From the NCBI GenBank assembly GCA_933226995.1, contig CAKOFP010000309.1, forward strand, positions 1 to 13,182: a stretch of DNA of 13,182 bases. The letters run 5' to 3'. A program made the position numbers and the translations under genes. Under the pieces are notes generated by a model, which searched no databases, was not told the origin of the DNA, and was given only the letters and a program-made list of their open reading frames with translations. Shown piece by piece: positions 12,124-13,182 of the stretch. Numbering within the stretch: the stretch's first letter is position 1; each line of letters begins with the position of its first letter. This DNA comes from Candidatus Nitrosopolaris rasttigaisensis. Its GTDB lineage: Archaea > Thermoproteota > Nitrososphaeria > Nitrososphaerales > Nitrososphaeraceae.

Positions 12124-13182
12124 ATGCAGATTGAATCCATGGAAATGACAAGAGACGAAGAATCAGTATTCGACGAATTATATTCTCTGATCTCAACAAT
12201 CAGTGGGGCAAAATACGCAGAAACACGTTATCATTGTCGAATAATTAACGAAGTGAATTTCAGCAATGGAGAAATTGAACTGATACGCAGCGTTTCACAT
12301 TCAGGCTGCGGCATTCGAGTTTTGGTAGATGGCTGCTGGGGTTTTACCAGCACAAGTAACATTTCGAAGGCCGCATTGAAAAATGCCCTTTATGAGGCAA
12401 TATCCATTGCGAAATTATTATCTGGAAACAAGAGAAAAAAGGTGGAGGGACTCGCTGAAGTGAATCAAATGGCCAAGGGTCACCTGGAAGCGAGGGTAAA
12501 TGGAAATCTCAAGAACATAGATATTGAACAAAAAGTAAAAATTACGAAAGATGCCGAACGGGCCGCTCGAAATTATTCCGAAAAAATAAGATCGGCGTCT
12601 TGTATTTATCGAGAGATTTTGGATCATAAGATCATAGTCAATACAGACGGCGCCGAAGTACAGCTGTCTGATTCTAAGCCAGAGTTTAATGTAACAACTA
12701 TCGCAGCAGAAGGAAACGAAACTGCAACTACGTCCGAAGGCATAGGGATAACAGGTGGGTGGGATGATCTATTCGCTAAGCACAATCCTCTAGATTATGC
12801 CATTTTAGCATCTGAAAAAGCTGTAAAATTACTTAAAGCAAAACACGTACCTGGCGAGAGCACAACTATTATTTTAGATCCTGGAATGGTGGGTTTGATA
12901 GCCCATGAAGCTATCGGTCACCTGGTGGAAGCAGACTTTGTTCTGTCAGGATCACTCGTGAATGATAAGATAGGACAAAGAGTTGCAAGTGATCTGGTCA
13001 CTTTAATAGACAGTGGAGAGTCGAAGACTTTTCCAAAAGGAGCAGGCACTATTGCAGTTGATGACGAGGGAGTTAGGGCTGAAAACGTTGTCATCATAGA
13101 AAACGGATATCTAGAGTCTTTCTTACATAACCGTGAGAGCGCTTTTATATTTGACGCAAAACCAGCTGGAAATGCACGTGCA
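12124..13182 (+). CDS. tldD: TldD family metalloprotease, N-terminal part (runs off the window)
   Basis: The frame is open from ATG at 12124 to the right edge, giving 353 residues without a stop. The metalloprotease motif HEAIGH (HExxxH) lies in GLIAHEAIGHLVEAD at about residues 259-273, in the same place as in TldD proteins; the remaining metal ligand and the C-terminal domain are beyond the window. The N-terminal half resembles the TldD/PmbA substrate-binding domain (RYHCRIINEVNFSNGE..., then a GCGIRVLVDGCWGF segment). TldD with its partner TldE (PmbA) forms a heterodimeric protease that degrades or trims unfolded peptides. The presence of HExxxH makes this the catalytic TldD-type, not PmbA. 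ATGs at 12139 and 12145 are alternative starts. Confidence 0.9.
   Translation, partial: MQIESMEMTRDEESVFDELYSLISTISGAKYAETRYHCRIINEVNFSNGEIELIRSVSHSGCGIRVLVDGCWGFTSTSNISKAALKNALYEAISIAKLLSGNKRKKVEGLAEVNQMAKGHLEARVNGNLKNIDIEQKVKITKDAERAARNYSEKIRSASCIYREILDHKIIVNTDGAEVQLSDSKPEFNVTTIAAEGNETATTSEGIGITGGWDDLFAKHNPLDYAILASEKAVKLLKAKHVPGESTTIILDPGMVGLIAHEAIGHLVEADFVLSGSLVNDKIGQRVASDLVTLIDSGESKTFPKGAGTIAVDDEGVRAENVVIIENGYLESFLHNRESAFIFDAKPAGNARA

Noticed and set aside
11939..12199. 86-codon minus-strand ORF
   Set aside because: It overlaps the start and promoter of tldD, has no recognisable motif, and its composition does not look like a real protein.

Overview
The window looks like part of a chromosome from an ammonia-oxidising archaeon of the class Nitrososphaeria (Thaumarchaeota), probably a soil-type Nitrososphaerales member of moderate GC. 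Three things point there: the C-terminus of a copper nitrite reductase (NirK) at the left edge; a typically archaeal gene string (rpoN, eno, rpsB, MEMO, mevalonate kinase, isopentenyl phosphate kinase, type 2 IPP isomerase, GGPP synthase, archaeal-type gltX); and archaeal promoter and tRNA features. The genus is inferred, not proved.

Layout. Positions 1-215 (+) carry the 3' end of a NirK-type gene, followed by a T-rich tract and about 340 bp without an intact gene; a short open stretch at 370-510 may be a gene remnant. Positions 556-10417 (-) hold ten genes in one direction, read from right to left: rpoN, eno, rpsB, MEMO family gene, mvk, ipk, fni (idi-2), GGPP synthase, gltX and an FAH-family enzyme. 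Junctions are tight: three 4-base stop/start overlaps and gaps otherwise of about 1 to 41 bp, so this is probably one operon. A TATA-like element 24-33 bases before the rpoN ATG suggests a leaderless or nearly leaderless transcript. Positions 10418-10867 contain no gene but hold an 88-base nested inverted repeat. A tRNA-Leu(GAG) gene (+) lies at 10868-10952, only 5 bp from the 3' end of a Bcp-type peroxiredoxin gene (-). A roughly 600 bp intergenic region follows, with small hairpins and tiny ORFs. From 12124 a TldD-family protease gene (+) runs off the right edge.

How the genes work together. The operon joins core information processing (RNA polymerase subunit N, ribosomal protein S2, glutamyl-tRNA synthetase), glycolysis (enolase) and the archaeal mevalonate route to membrane lipids. 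Mevalonate kinase makes 5-phosphomevalonate, isopentenyl phosphate kinase makes IPP, IDI-2 makes DMAPP, and GGPP synthase makes the C20 chain of archaeal lipids. Enzymes between phosphomevalonate and isopentenyl phosphate are not in the window.

Most notable oddities: a 16-asparagine tract from a 9-bp tandem repeat near the N-terminus of S2; a Ser/Asn/Gly-rich insertion in GltX; the 88-base structured element upstream of rpoN; a MEMO protein of unknown role inside a housekeeping operon; several TTG starts; and a cluster of four overlapping ATGs before the FAH-family gene. I found no insertion sequence, CRISPR array, phage gene or defence system.
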